Program-made: the position numbers and the translations under genes
Origin: Streptomyces atratus
Lineage (GTDB): Bacteria > Actinomycetota > Actinomycetes > Streptomycetales > Streptomycetaceae
Length of the DNA: 64,000 bases
Reading direction: 5' to 3'
Assembly: GCF_900119365.1 (NCBI RefSeq)
Contig: NZ_FPJO01000010.1
Coordinates: 149,806 to 213,805 of the forward strand
Notes under the pieces: model-generated
Databases searched by the model: none
What the model was told of the DNA's origin: nothing
Seen by the model: the letters and a program-made list of their open reading frames with translations, nothing else
In this document: positions 18,269 to 26,991 of the stretch, one piece after another
How the letters are laid out: every line of letters begins with the position of its first letter
Numbering within the stretch: position 1 is the first letter of the stretch

Positions 18269-18799
18269 TCAGGATCTCCGGGGTTCGGTGCTGTTCACGG
18301 ACGCGGTCGGTACGGACGGCACGAGCTGACGGACCAGGGTGTGCACTGCCCGCATCGCCTCGGGCACCACTCTGTCGACGGCTTCGCTGAGCCCGATGCC
18401 CTCCTCGACTCCGGCTGGTGTGCAGCCGACGAGGTAGGTGAGCGGAAGCGTACCGCCCAGTTGATCCAGATTTGCCAGGACAGCAACCGGATTCATGCCA
18501 TGTGCGTCGAATTCACCCGAACCGAGGTCCTCCACACCGATGCGGAGCACCGTCACCTCCCCGGGGGCGCCGCCCCCCGGGTACGCGTCGACCAGAACGA
18601 GCGCGTCGTACCCGTCGAGCAGGTCGTACGCGAGATGCATGCCGCGGATGCCGTAGTCCACCACCCGGACCCGCGGGGGCATCCCGCCGTCGCGGGCGAG
18701 CCGGCGCACCACCTCCGGGCCGAAGCCGTCGTCGCCGAGAAACAGATTGCCGATGCCCGCGACCAGCACCCGTCCGGCCGTGTCGGGTTCCTTCGTCAT
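18269..18799 (-). CDS. Hydrogenase maturation protease (HyaD/HoxM family)
   Basis: A 176-residue nickel-dependent endopeptidase of the HyaD/HoxM family. GIGNLFLGDDGFGPEV carries the first metal ligand, VVDYGIRGMHLAYDL the second region, and DAYPGGGAPG follows. Such proteases remove a short C-terminal peptide from the large subunit after nickel insertion. Here the large subunit has a 22-residue tail after its DPCLPCGVH motif, which fits. Its ATG overlaps the stop of a 37-residue ORF, so the two are coupled. It is cytoplasmic. Confidence 0.93.
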   Translation of the reverse strand: MTKEPDTAGRVLVAGIGNLFLGDDGFGPEVVRRLARDGGMPPRVRVVDYGIRGMHLAYDLLDGYDALVLVDAYPGGGAPGEVTVLRIGVEDLGSGEFDAHGMNPVAVLANLDQLGGTLPLTYLVGCTPAGVEEGIGLSEAVDRVVPEAMRAVHTLVRQLVPSVPTASVNSTEPRRS

Positions 18800-18909
18800 C
18801 CTCGGCTCAGCCGCCCCCCGGCCGGAGGTCGGGCGATTCCCTTCGGGCCCCGTTCCTCCTCCGGCTCCTCCTCCTCGACGCCGCTGTTCTTCTCCGGTGT
18901 GTCCGCCAT
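18796..18909 (-). CDS. Small acidic micro-protein (37 aa) of the hydrogenase operon
   Basis: A 37-residue ORF: MADTPEKNSG, then a glutamate-rich run (residues 11-19), then a Gly/Arg/Pro-rich end. It has AGGGAG 6 nt before its ATG, and its TGA overlaps the protease ATG by 3 nt, as expected for a coupled gene. It has no membrane segment or cysteines. It is too short for most gene callers. It could be a real accessory peptide or simply a translational leader for the protease. I recognise no family. Confidence 0.55.
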   Translation of the reverse strand: MADTPEKNSGVEEEEPEEERGPKGIARPPAGGRLSRG

Positions 18910-18944
18910 GGGGCGCTCCCTGCTCGCTTCACTCGGATCGGGAT

Positions 18945-19064
18945 TCACATCGAACGGATGCGCAGATAGCGGCGGATGTCGGGGATCGACTTGATCCCGA
19001 CCGCCACGGCGACGACCGCCACGGCCGCGGCCGCTCCGGCGGTGATGATGCCCAGGGTCTTCAC
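18945..19064 (-). CDS. DUF6893-like small membrane protein (39 aa)
   Basis: A 39-residue protein with one hydrophobic helix (residues 4-23, Ala/Val/Ile-rich) followed by IKSIPDIRRYLRIRSM. The SIPDIRRYLRIR end is the hallmark of the DUF6893 family recalled from hydrogenase loci. GTG 19064 overlaps the upstream stop by 4 nt and has AGGAG 8 nt before it. It is probably a single-pass membrane anchor or assembly peptide for the otherwise soluble hydrogenase, but that role is inference. Confidence 0.75.
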   Translation of the reverse strand: MKTLGIITAGAAAAVAVVAVAVGIKSIPDIRRYLRIRSM

Positions 19065-20464
19065 GATCGGTTCTCCTCTCGGTGCTGCGCCGTCTCCTCG
19101 ACGCTCAGGGGTGTCAGCTCGTCGGGCGCGAAGTAGAAGTAGCGGCCGTACCAGTCGTGCAGGTCCGAAGCGGGGTCGTCGACGAGGACCAGGGCGATGT
19201 GCGTACCACCGTCCACGTCCGAGAGGACCGCGGTCACCCGGGCCACCTGGCCGGCGAAGAAAAGATCCTGCGCGTCTGCCCGCCGGGAGGGGTGGACGCG
19301 GACCAGGCTGCCCTTGGCCACCCGGACCCCGTCGATCACGACCACGTCGCTCCCGGGCCGTACCGAGGCGTCGGACGCCGGGTCCCACCAGGGGGCGCCC
19401 GCGGTGTCGAAGGCGGCGGGCTCCACCTCCCGGACGCCGGCCGCCGGGCCCACGGGAGCCGCGGGCGACGGCGGGTGCGGGTCGCGCAGCAGGCCGTGCA
19501 GCCGCTGGAGGTCGGCGGGCGACATGCCGTCGCACCGGTCGATGATCTCCCGGGCCCGGGAGTCGGTGGCCCTGGCCTCCGCCTTCTCCTCCTCCGTCAT
19601 GGTCATCACGCGGAGCGTCAGGATCTCGTCGATCTCGGTCGAGTCGAACAGGGCGCCGGGGCTCTGCTCGGCGACCTCCGGGTGGTCGTACAGGATGATC
19701 GGCGCACCGAGCAGGGTGTCCGTCGTCCCCTTCGGCCCGGCCAGCACGGGCCAGCACCTGCGCTGCCGGCAACGGCCGGCGGCCGCTGCCGCCCCGGCGG
19801 GCGGTTCGAGCAGCGAGACGAACCCGGCGTCGTGGGCCCGCAGCAGCAGATGCGCGCCGATCAGCGAGGACCGGATCGCGGCGTCCTTGGTGGCCGCGGG
19901 CTCCGGATGCTCGTTGCGCACCGTCACCGAGAGGCGCACATACCCGTCGTCGACGACGGCCCGCACGCGGACCCGGACCGCCAACGGCAGCCGCCGTCGC
20001 ACGATCCGGCCCACCACCACGCCCCGCGCGTCGGTCACCGGCTCGGTGTCCTCGCCGCCCGGGACCTCGTGGACGGCGTCCGCCACCTCCCCCAACGGAA
20101 GGGCGGTCAGGACGACTTCCCGTTCGACGGCCTCGTCCCAGGACATCACCGGCACCCCGTCGACGATGAGCTGCTCGACCGGTACGTCCACCCCGTCCTC
20201 GCCCGTGCTGCGCACCTCGCGGACCTGGAGCTGGAGGAAGCGCAGATGCAAGGTGACGGCCGCCGGCCCGTCGTGCGGCGCCAGCAGGCACTGCATCTCC
20301 ATCTCCGGCTCCTCGCCGAAACTCGCCGCCGTGGCGTGCGGCGGACCGAGGACCCCGAACTGCCAGCGCGACCGGTTCTTGCGCGAGCTCGCCCGGTACG
20401 GGTAAAGGAGGTACCCCTCGTACAGGACGGCGTCGGCGATCGAACGCACCTGGTCAAGAGTCAC
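19061..20464 (-). CDS. Conserved protein of the group 1h hydrogenase operon (unknown function)
   Basis: 467 residues, soluble, with no signal peptide and no recognised cofactor motif. The N-terminal two thirds look like mixed alpha/beta with repeated VTLHLRFLQLQVR- and VRVRAVVDDGYVRLSVTV-type strands. A low-complexity PHPPSPAAPVGPAAGV linker precedes a C-terminal beta domain (VVVIDGVRVAKGSLVRVHPS, DWYGRYFYFAPDEL). It lies between DUF6084 and DUF6893 genes with 4-nt overlaps on both sides, so it is firmly part of the hydrogenase operon. I do not know its function. Confidence 0.8.
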   Translation of the reverse strand: MTLDQVRSIADAVLYEGYLLYPYRASSRKNRSRWQFGVLGPPHATAASFGEEPEMEMQCLLAPHDGPAAVTLHLRFLQLQVREVRSTGEDGVDVPVEQLIVDGVPVMSWDEAVEREVVLTALPLGEVADAVHEVPGGEDTEPVTDARGVVVGRIVRRRLPLAVRVRVRAVVDDGYVRLSVTVRNEHPEPAATKDAAIRSSLIGAHLLLRAHDAGFVSLLEPPAGAAAAAGRCRQRRCWPVLAGPKGTTDTLLGAPIILYDHPEVAEQSPGALFDSTEIDEILTLRVMTMTEEEKAEARATDSRAREIIDRCDGMSPADLQRLHGLLRDPHPPSPAAPVGPAAGVREVEPAAFDTAGAPWWDPASDASVRPGSDVVVIDGVRVAKGSLVRVHPSRRADAQDLFFAGQVARVTAVLSDVDGGTHIALVLVDDPASDLHDWYGRYFYFAPDELTPLSVEETAQHREENRS

Positions 20465-21102
20465 AGGACCACCTCGTCGTGCTCGGCCAGGAGGGCCTGG
20501 ACCGTCTCGTCCCAGCTGATCAGCCCGCGCCGGGCCCGGAAGTCCGCGAAGCGCGCCAGCACCTCGTGGTCAAGCCGGATCCAGCCGGTGTTCGGGTAGT
20601 GCGCCGCCACCATGCGTCGCCACACCTCGACCGGCATCGGGTGCCGGGCCTCGCAGTCCCACGGCACCTGCTCGACCCCGAAGCCCTTGCTGCCGCGAGT
20701 GAAGACCGTGCCGGAGAACATCAGGGCGAGGGGCACCGAACCCTCGCCCAGGGCGTGCAGATAGCGGGAACCGATCACGTCGAAGTCGTAGGTGCAGGGC
20801 AGGGCGAGATCGACCTCGGTCGCACCGCTGAACCCCTGCACGGTGGTGTCGCAGCTCATCCACTGGAACGGCTTCAGGGTGTCCGTCCAGCGGTCCCGGC
20901 CGCCGAACAGCGCCACCAGGCCGCTCTGTTCGGCCTCGTCGTAGTGGCGCCGCTGCGGTTCGATGCGGACCTGACAGTGCAGCGCGATGGCGTGGATCCG
21001 CCGGCCCGTCCGCTCCTCGATCCGCAGCCGCGCGGTCAGCTGCGGAGCGGCCGCGTACGGCTCGGCGACGACGTCGAGCACGGAGAACGCGAAGTCGTTC
21101 AC
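20461..21102 (-). CDS. DUF6084 protein of the hydrogenase operon
   Basis: 213 residues, soluble and beta-rich, matching from memory the DUF6084 family of actinobacterial hydrogenase loci. It begins NDFAFSVLDVVAEPYAA and contains CQVRIEPQRRHYDEAE, LFGGRDRWTDTLKPFQW and PLALMFSGTVF. It starts at GTG 21102, overlapping the DUF5947 gene stop by 4 nt. The function is unknown; conserved linkage suggests an assembly or electron-transfer accessory role. Confidence 0.78.
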   Translation of the reverse strand: MNDFAFSVLDVVAEPYAAAPQLTARLRIEERTGRRIHAIALHCQVRIEPQRRHYDEAEQSGLVALFGGRDRWTDTLKPFQWMSCDTTVQGFSGATEVDLALPCTYDFDVIGSRYLHALGEGSVPLALMFSGTVFTRGSKGFGVEQVPWDCEARHPMPVEVWRRMVAAHYPNTGWIRLDHEVLARFADFRARRGLISWDETVQALLAEHDEVVL

Positions 21103-21752
21103 GGCGCCCCGATCCCCGCGGCGGGCCGGCTGCGCTCCGCCACCCGCGCGAAGAAGCCGTCCAACGCGGCACGGACCTCGGGGCCACCGTCGAACCCGCG
21201 CCACAGCGAACGCAGTTGCCCCACCAGCTCGTAACAGGCGTCGATCGGCACCAGATGGCACGAACCATCGCTCTGTGCCGTACGCCGGATCAGCAGCGCC
21301 TCCACGTCCGGACGCAGCACGGCGAGCTCCGGGCTCGACTCGACGACGGCCGCCCAGGCGTCCAGCGGCAGCTCCGACTCGGTGGCCCCGGCGGGCCCGG
21401 GGTAGAACGCAACCATCCGGTCCTGGACGGAGTTGCGGAACAGGAAGGCGAGCCCCACGGGAATCTGCAACTCGTCCCAGGCGCGCCCGTCCACGGTCAG
21501 CCCGGCGAAGTGCAGATAGCGCTCCGGGACCGCCCGGTAGCGCAGTTCCGCCTTCTCGTCGGTGAACAGCAGATAGCAGGCCCGGCAGCCGCACATCAGG
21601 GCGCGGCTGTCGAGGTTCACCACATGGGGGTGGCTCTCGCCGATCGGTTCCGCGCACATCTCGCAGCGCTCACCGGCGGGCGGCCTCGGCCGGTCGCGCA
21701 TGAGCCGCAACAGGGTGGAGGCCGGCGAGGCGGAACGGCCGGCGGCGATCAC
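21099..21752 (-). CDS. DUF5947 protein of the hydrogenase operon
   Basis: 217 residues. Near the N-terminus is a cysteine cluster (CEMCAEPIGESH, then MCGCRACYLLF) that looks like a small zinc- or Fe-S-binding module. The rest includes LQIPVGLAFLFRNS and DACYELVGQLRSLWRGFDGG. It matches from memory the DUF5947 family next to hydrogenase genes. It starts at GTG 21752, overlapping the NifU-like gene stop by 4 nt. The function is unknown; the Cys cluster points to metal binding. Confidence 0.78.
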   Translation of the reverse strand: MIAAGRSASPASTLLRLMRDRPRPPAGERCEMCAEPIGESHPHVVNLDSRALMCGCRACYLLFTDEKAELRYRAVPERYLHFAGLTVDGRAWDELQIPVGLAFLFRNSVQDRMVAFYPGPAGATESELPLDAWAAVVESSPELAVLRPDVEALLIRRTAQSDGSCHLVPIDACYELVGQLRSLWRGFDGGPEVRAALDGFFARVAERSRPAAGIGAP

Positions 21753-22693
21753 GGTGCCACCGCCGCGGGGACCGACACCGAGACCGCGGCACCGTCCGAC
21801 AGCAGGGGCAGCGGGGTCAGGTGCGCGCTGTCCCCGTCGAGGCAGACCCCGGCCCGCCGCACGTCGTAGTGCGCACGGCACCCGGCGCAGCGCAGGACCG
21901 CGTCCCCGGACCGACCGCCCAGCCGCCGTGCCAGCGCGGCACCCTCGAACGGCCGCTCGCAACGCGCGCACCGGTCCTCGAAGGCGAAGAGGTCCGTGCC
22001 GACCCGGCAGGCCACCACCCGCATCGTGCCGACACCGAACCGGGCCACGGCGCCGGACTCCAGCCCCGACAGCTCCGGCACGACCTCCCACGACGCGCCG
22101 TCGCCGGCCGTCCCGGACTCCGCGTGCAGCCGGGCGAACAGCGAGTCCACCGGTACCAGCGGCCCCGCCGCCCCGGCGTCCTCGTCGGCCGCGGTCTCGA
22201 CCTCGATGGAGGTGATCTCCGGCGCCGCCGCCTCCACAGCACCCTGCACGGCCAGCTTGAGCGTGACCGAGGACGACGGGCAGCCGTCACAACTGCCCAG
22301 CAGCCTCAACCGGACGGTGCCCTCGTCGGTGACGGCGAGCAGCTCCACATCACCGCCGTGCGACCCCAGATACGGTCGTACGCTCTCCAGCGCCCGCTCG
22401 ACCCGGGTCTCCACGCCGTACGGATGCAGCCCGTGCACCAGCAGGACGCCGGCCACCAGCTCGTCGTCGGCCAGGGCGGCCAGGACGTCGTCGTCCAGCC
22501 GCCCCCGCTCGTGCACAAGGCCGAGCAGCCGTTCCAGCCCGGCACCGTAGAAGTCGGCGACGAGCCGGACCAGTTCCTCGCTGCGCTCGCGGGCGACCGC
22601 GCCGCCCGAGCTGCTGGCGGCGATCAGGGTGTCGATGCGTTCACCGGTCGTCCGCCAGTCGGGCGTGGCCGGGGACTCCTCCCGCGCCATCAC
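21749..22693 (-). CDS. NifU C-terminal / Rieske-like two-domain Fe-S protein
   Basis: 314 residues in two parts. Residues about 95-170 form a NifU C-terminal domain with Cys135 and Cys138 in GSCDGCPSS, a transient [4Fe-4S] carrier site. Residues about 215-300 resemble a Rieske-type domain, but the ligand motifs read CARC (242-245) and CAGCRAHYDV (269-278) instead of CxH and CxxH, so cluster type is uncertain. It starts at GTG 22693, overlapping the large-subunit stop by 4 nt. It is probably the electron acceptor or Fe-S donor for the hydrogenase. Confidence 0.82.
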   Translation of the reverse strand: MMAREESPATPDWRTTGERIDTLIAASSSGGAVARERSEELVRLVADFYGAGLERLLGLVHERGRLDDDVLAALADDELVAGVLLVHGLHPYGVETRVERALESVRPYLGSHGGDVELLAVTDEGTVRLRLLGSCDGCPSSSVTLKLAVQGAVEAAAPEITSIEVETAADEDAGAAGPLVPVDSLFARLHAESGTAGDGASWEVVPELSGLESGAVARFGVGTMRVVACRVGTDLFAFEDRCARCERPFEGAALARRLGGRSGDAVLRCAGCRAHYDVRRAGVCLDGDSAHLTPLPLLSDGAAVSVSVPAAVAP

Positions 22694-24483
22694 TCACTGC
22701 CCGCGGACTGGGTGGGGGAGTGCAGGAGTTCCAGCTTCTTGCCCTCGCCGAGATACATGTGCACTCCGCAGGGCAGACAGGGGTCGAAGCTGCGCACCGT
22801 GCGCATGATGTCGATGCCCTTGAAGTGCTCCCGGTCGTTCTCCTCGAAGATCGGCTGGCCCTGCACGGCGTCCTCGTAGGGGCCGGGCGTGCCGTAGGTG
22901 TCGCGGGGGCTGGCGTTCCACGGAGTCGGCGGGTACGGGTGGTAGTTGGCGATCTTGCCGTCCCGGATCACCATGTGATGGGAGAGGACACCGCGGACCG
23001 CCTCGGTGAACCCGCAGCCCACGCCCTCCTCGGGCACCTCGAACTTCTCCCAGGTCTTGGTGTTCCCCGAGCGGATCTCCCCGAGCGCCTTCTCCGCGAA
23101 GTGAAGCGCGCAGGCGGCCGCGTAGGCCTGGAAGTAGCTGCGAGCCCGGTTGCGTTCGATGGTGTTGCTCCACTTCGGGACGTGCCACTCCAGCTCCACC
23201 GGCCCCTTGAGGGCGGTCTTGGGGAGGTTGATCTTCACGCTGTGGCCGGTGGCCCGGACGTAGCCGATGTCGACCAGACCGGCCAGCGCGGTGGTCCACA
23301 GCCGCGCGAGCGGCCCGCCGCCCGTGTCGAGCGCCAGGTAGTCCTTGCCGTCGAACCACCGGGGTGACATGACCCAGCTGTACTTGTCGTCCAGGTCCCG
23401 CTTCTGCGGCTGCGGGTTGGTGTGCTGGTTCCACGGGTGGCGCCGGTCGACCGGATTGCCGAGCGGGTCGTGGGAGACGAAGGTCTCCTGCTCGTCCCAG
23501 TCGTTGTAGTACGACGAACCGAGCAGGATCCGGATGCCGAGGTTGATCTTCACCAGGTCGGTGGTGACCAGCTTCCCGTCGACGACGACACCGGGGGTGA
23601 CGTACATCTTCCGACCCCAGTCGGTCATGTCCTTGTACTCGAAGTTGCAGTGCTCCGGGTCCTGGAAGGATCCCCAGCAGCCCAGCAGGATGCGGCGGTT
23701 GCCGACCTGCTCGTACCCCGGCAGGGCTTCGTAGAAGAAGTCGAAGAGATCGTCGTGCATCGGCACGACCTTCTTCATGAACTCGATGTACCGCTGGAGG
23801 CGGGTGATGTAGTCCGTCATCAGCTGGATGGTCGCCACGGTGCCGACCCCGCCGGGATAGAGCGTGGAGGGGTGGACGTGCCGGCCCTCCATCAGACAGA
23901 ACATCTCCCGGGTCATCCGGCTGACCTGGAGCGCCTCGCGGTAGAACTCGCCGGTGAACGGGTTCAGCGATCGCATGATGTCGCCGATCGTCCTGTACCC
24001 GTGCGCGTCGGCGTGCGGGGAGGGGGTGCGGTTGGCCTGTTCCAGTACCCCGGGGTTGGTCTCCGCGACCATCTTCTCGCAGTAGTCGACCCCGACCAGG
24101 TTCTCCTGGAAGATGTTGTGGTCGAACATGTACTCCGCGGCCTCGCCGAGATTCACGATCCATTCGCCGAGGTGCGGCGGCTTCACTCCGTACGCCATGT
24201 TCTGCGTGTAACAGGAACATGTGGCGTGGTTGTCACCGCAGATTCCGCAGATGCGACTCGTGATGAAGTGCGCGTCCCGCGGGTCCTTTCCCTTCATGAA
24301 GACCGAATAGCCGCGGAAGATGGAGCTGGTGCTGTGGCACTCGGCCACCACCTTCTGTTTGAAGTCGATCTTCGTGTAGATACCCAGGCTGCCGACGATC
24401 CGGGTAATGGGATCCCACGCCATTTCGACCAGGTCGTTCTTGCCCTGGCCGCCTCCGGCACCTCTGTGCTGTGTCGCGGTCAT
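22690..24483 (-). CDS. hhyL: [NiFe] hydrogenase large subunit, group 1h (HhyL)
   Basis: A 597-residue catalytic subunit that oxidises H2 at the NiFe(CN)2CO centre. The L1 motif RICGICGDNHATCS gives Cys79 and Cys82, and L2 DPCLPCGVH gives Cys569 and Cys572. The 22 residues after His575 are the expected substrate of the maturation protease. The L1 and L2 wording is typical of the high-affinity actinobacterial group 1h (formerly group 5), which scavenges atmospheric H2. It follows the small-subunit gene by 45 nt, in the order S-L seen in that group. No Tat signal is present on the partner, so the enzyme is probably cytoplasmic-side. Confidence 0.96.
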   Translation of the reverse strand: MTATQHRGAGGGQGKNDLVEMAWDPITRIVGSLGIYTKIDFKQKVVAECHSTSSIFRGYSVFMKGKDPRDAHFITSRICGICGDNHATCSCYTQNMAYGVKPPHLGEWIVNLGEAAEYMFDHNIFQENLVGVDYCEKMVAETNPGVLEQANRTPSPHADAHGYRTIGDIMRSLNPFTGEFYREALQVSRMTREMFCLMEGRHVHPSTLYPGGVGTVATIQLMTDYITRLQRYIEFMKKVVPMHDDLFDFFYEALPGYEQVGNRRILLGCWGSFQDPEHCNFEYKDMTDWGRKMYVTPGVVVDGKLVTTDLVKINLGIRILLGSSYYNDWDEQETFVSHDPLGNPVDRRHPWNQHTNPQPQKRDLDDKYSWVMSPRWFDGKDYLALDTGGGPLARLWTTALAGLVDIGYVRATGHSVKINLPKTALKGPVELEWHVPKWSNTIERNRARSYFQAYAAACALHFAEKALGEIRSGNTKTWEKFEVPEEGVGCGFTEAVRGVLSHHMVIRDGKIANYHPYPPTPWNASPRDTYGTPGPYEDAVQGQPIFEENDREHFKGIDIMRTVRSFDPCLPCGVHMYLGEGKKLELLHSPTQSAGSE

Positions 24484-24528
24484 TGGCCGCCTCTTCCTTC
24501 TGTCCGTTGCGGTGATGTATGTGGTCGC

Positions 24529-25584
<1,056 letters not shown>

Positions 25585-25843
25585 GGCAGTGCCGCCTTTC
25601 AGGATGACGGCCTACCGGCCGTCGGCCCCCACAGGTGGGTATGCGCACATTGCTACCATCACGCCTCGATTCGCGGGCACCGGCAACAGGGGAATTCGCC
25701 GCACCGCCCCGTCACCGGGGTCCGAATGACGGCATGCGGTCGGCCGCTCGGGTGATCCGGGCGGGGGACCGGTCCCGTCGGACGGCGCCACGGTCCTCCC
25801 GTGGCCCTACGGTCGGAGCCACCCGCGGAAGGACGAGGCACCG
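25585..25843. promoter_or_regulatory. Divergent promoter region of the hydrogenase structural operon and hypAB
   Basis: 259 bases lie between the divergent hhyS and hypA starts. This must hold the promoters for both operons. I see no clear inverted repeat or textbook -10/-35 pair, and no ORF or RNA. In Streptomyces this class of hydrogenase is expressed in spores or starvation, which would suggest an alternative sigma factor, but the sequence does not show it. Confidence 0.4.
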
Positions 25844-26173
25844 GTGCACGAGCTGGCCATCACACAGAGCGTCGTCGACTCGGTGTGCGAACGCGCCGGG
25901 GGGCGTCCGGTCCGATCGGTCCGCGTCCGCGTCGGCGTGCTCACGGCCGTGGTGCCCGACTCGATGCGGTTCTGCTTCGGCCTGGTCACGGAGGGAACCG
26001 CCGCCGAGGGCGCGCAGCTGGAGATCGACCAGCCGCCCGGCGCCGGCCGCTGCCGCACCTGTGCCGTCGAATTCACCTTGACCGACCTGATTCTGCTGTG
26101 TCCCTGCGGCAGCGCGGATGTGGAGATCACATCGGGACAGGAACTGCAGATCGTCTCCATGGAAGTGGGCTGA
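25844..26173 (+). CDS. hypA: Hydrogenase nickel-incorporation protein HypA
   Basis: A 109-residue nickel metallochaperone. It begins MHELAI, where His2 is the conserved nickel ligand; the start codon is GTG, with an AAGGA-type RBS. The zinc finger reads CRTC followed by LLCPCGS, so the second half is CxC rather than the usual CxxC. It is divergent from the structural operon and 3 nt upstream of hypB. It delivers nickel to the large subunit with HypB. Confidence 0.95.
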   Translation: MHELAITQSVVDSVCERAGGRPVRSVRVRVGVLTAVVPDSMRFCFGLVTEGTAAEGAQLEIDQPPGAGRCRTCAVEFTLTDLILLCPCGSADVEITSGQELQIVSMEVG

Positions 26174-26176
26174 ACC

Positions 26177-26968
26177 ATGTGCGGTACCTGCGGCTGTGCC
26201 GAGGAGTCCGGCGGGACCAGGATCGTGATGCTGCGGGAGGACGGTGCACCGGACCACGGACATCCGCATCCGCATCCGGGCGCGCACCCTCATCCGCACG
26301 AGCGTCGTCAGCCGAGTGGAGCCGGTGAGACCGTCACCATCGAGCAGAAGGTACTCGCCAAGAACGACCTGCTCGCGGAGCGCAACCGGAGGTGGATGAC
26401 CGACCGCGGCGTCGTGGCCGTGAACGTGATGAGCTCGCCGGGCGCAGGCAAGACGACCCTGTTGGAACGCGCCGTCACCGACCTCGGCGGCCGTCGGCCG
26501 GTGGCCGTCGTCGAGGGCGATCAGGAGACTAGGCTCGACGCCGACCGGATCAGGCGTACGGGCTGCGCCGTGGTGCAGGTGAACACGGGGGCGGGGTGCC
26601 ACCTGGACGCGGAGATGATGCGGGACGCCCTCACGGCGCTGTCCCCGGCCGAGGGTTCGCTGCTCATGGTGGAGAACGTCGGGAACCTGGTGTGTCCCGC
26701 CCTGTTCGACCTGGGGGAGCGCAGCAAGGTCGTGATCATCTCGGTCACCGAGGGCACGGACAAGCCGTTGAAGTACCCGTACATGTTCGCCGCCGCCGAC
26801 CTGATCCTGATCAACAAGTCCGATCTGCTGCCCTATGTCGACTTCGACGTGGAGCAGTGCGTCCGGCACGCGCGCTCGGTGAACCCGGACGTGCGCGTGC
26901 TGACGGTCTCCGCGACCACCGGCGAGGGCCTGGCCCACTGGTACGACTGGCTGGCGGAGCAGCGGTAG
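26177..26968 (+). CDS. hypB: Hydrogenase nickel-incorporation GTPase HypB
   Basis: A 263-residue SIMIBI GTPase. The N-terminal MCGTCGC is the high-affinity nickel site, residues 27-41 are His-rich (HGHPHPHPGAHPHPH), and the P-loop SSPGAGKTT is at 86-94. Later come VVEGDQETRLDADR, the nickel/zinc-site region NTGAGCHLDAEM, ENVGNLVCP, and the guanine-specificity NKSD. It follows hypA by 3 nt. It stores nickel and energises its insertion. Confidence 0.97.
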   Translation: MCGTCGCAEESGGTRIVMLREDGAPDHGHPHPHPGAHPHPHERRQPSGAGETVTIEQKVLAKNDLLAERNRRWMTDRGVVAVNVMSSPGAGKTTLLERAVTDLGGRRPVAVVEGDQETRLDADRIRRTGCAVVQVNTGAGCHLDAEMMRDALTALSPAEGSLLMVENVGNLVCPALFDLGERSKVVIISVTEGTDKPLKYPYMFAAADLILINKSDLLPYVDFDVEQCVRHARSVNPDVRVLTVSATTGEGLAHWYDWLAEQR

Positions 26969-26991
26969 CCGCTCCGCCGGCCGCACCGCGG

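Noticed and set aside
26270..26310. CAT/CCGCAT-rich tandem repeat in hypB as a regulatory repeat
   Set aside because: It simply encodes the His-rich nickel-binding stretch of HypB.
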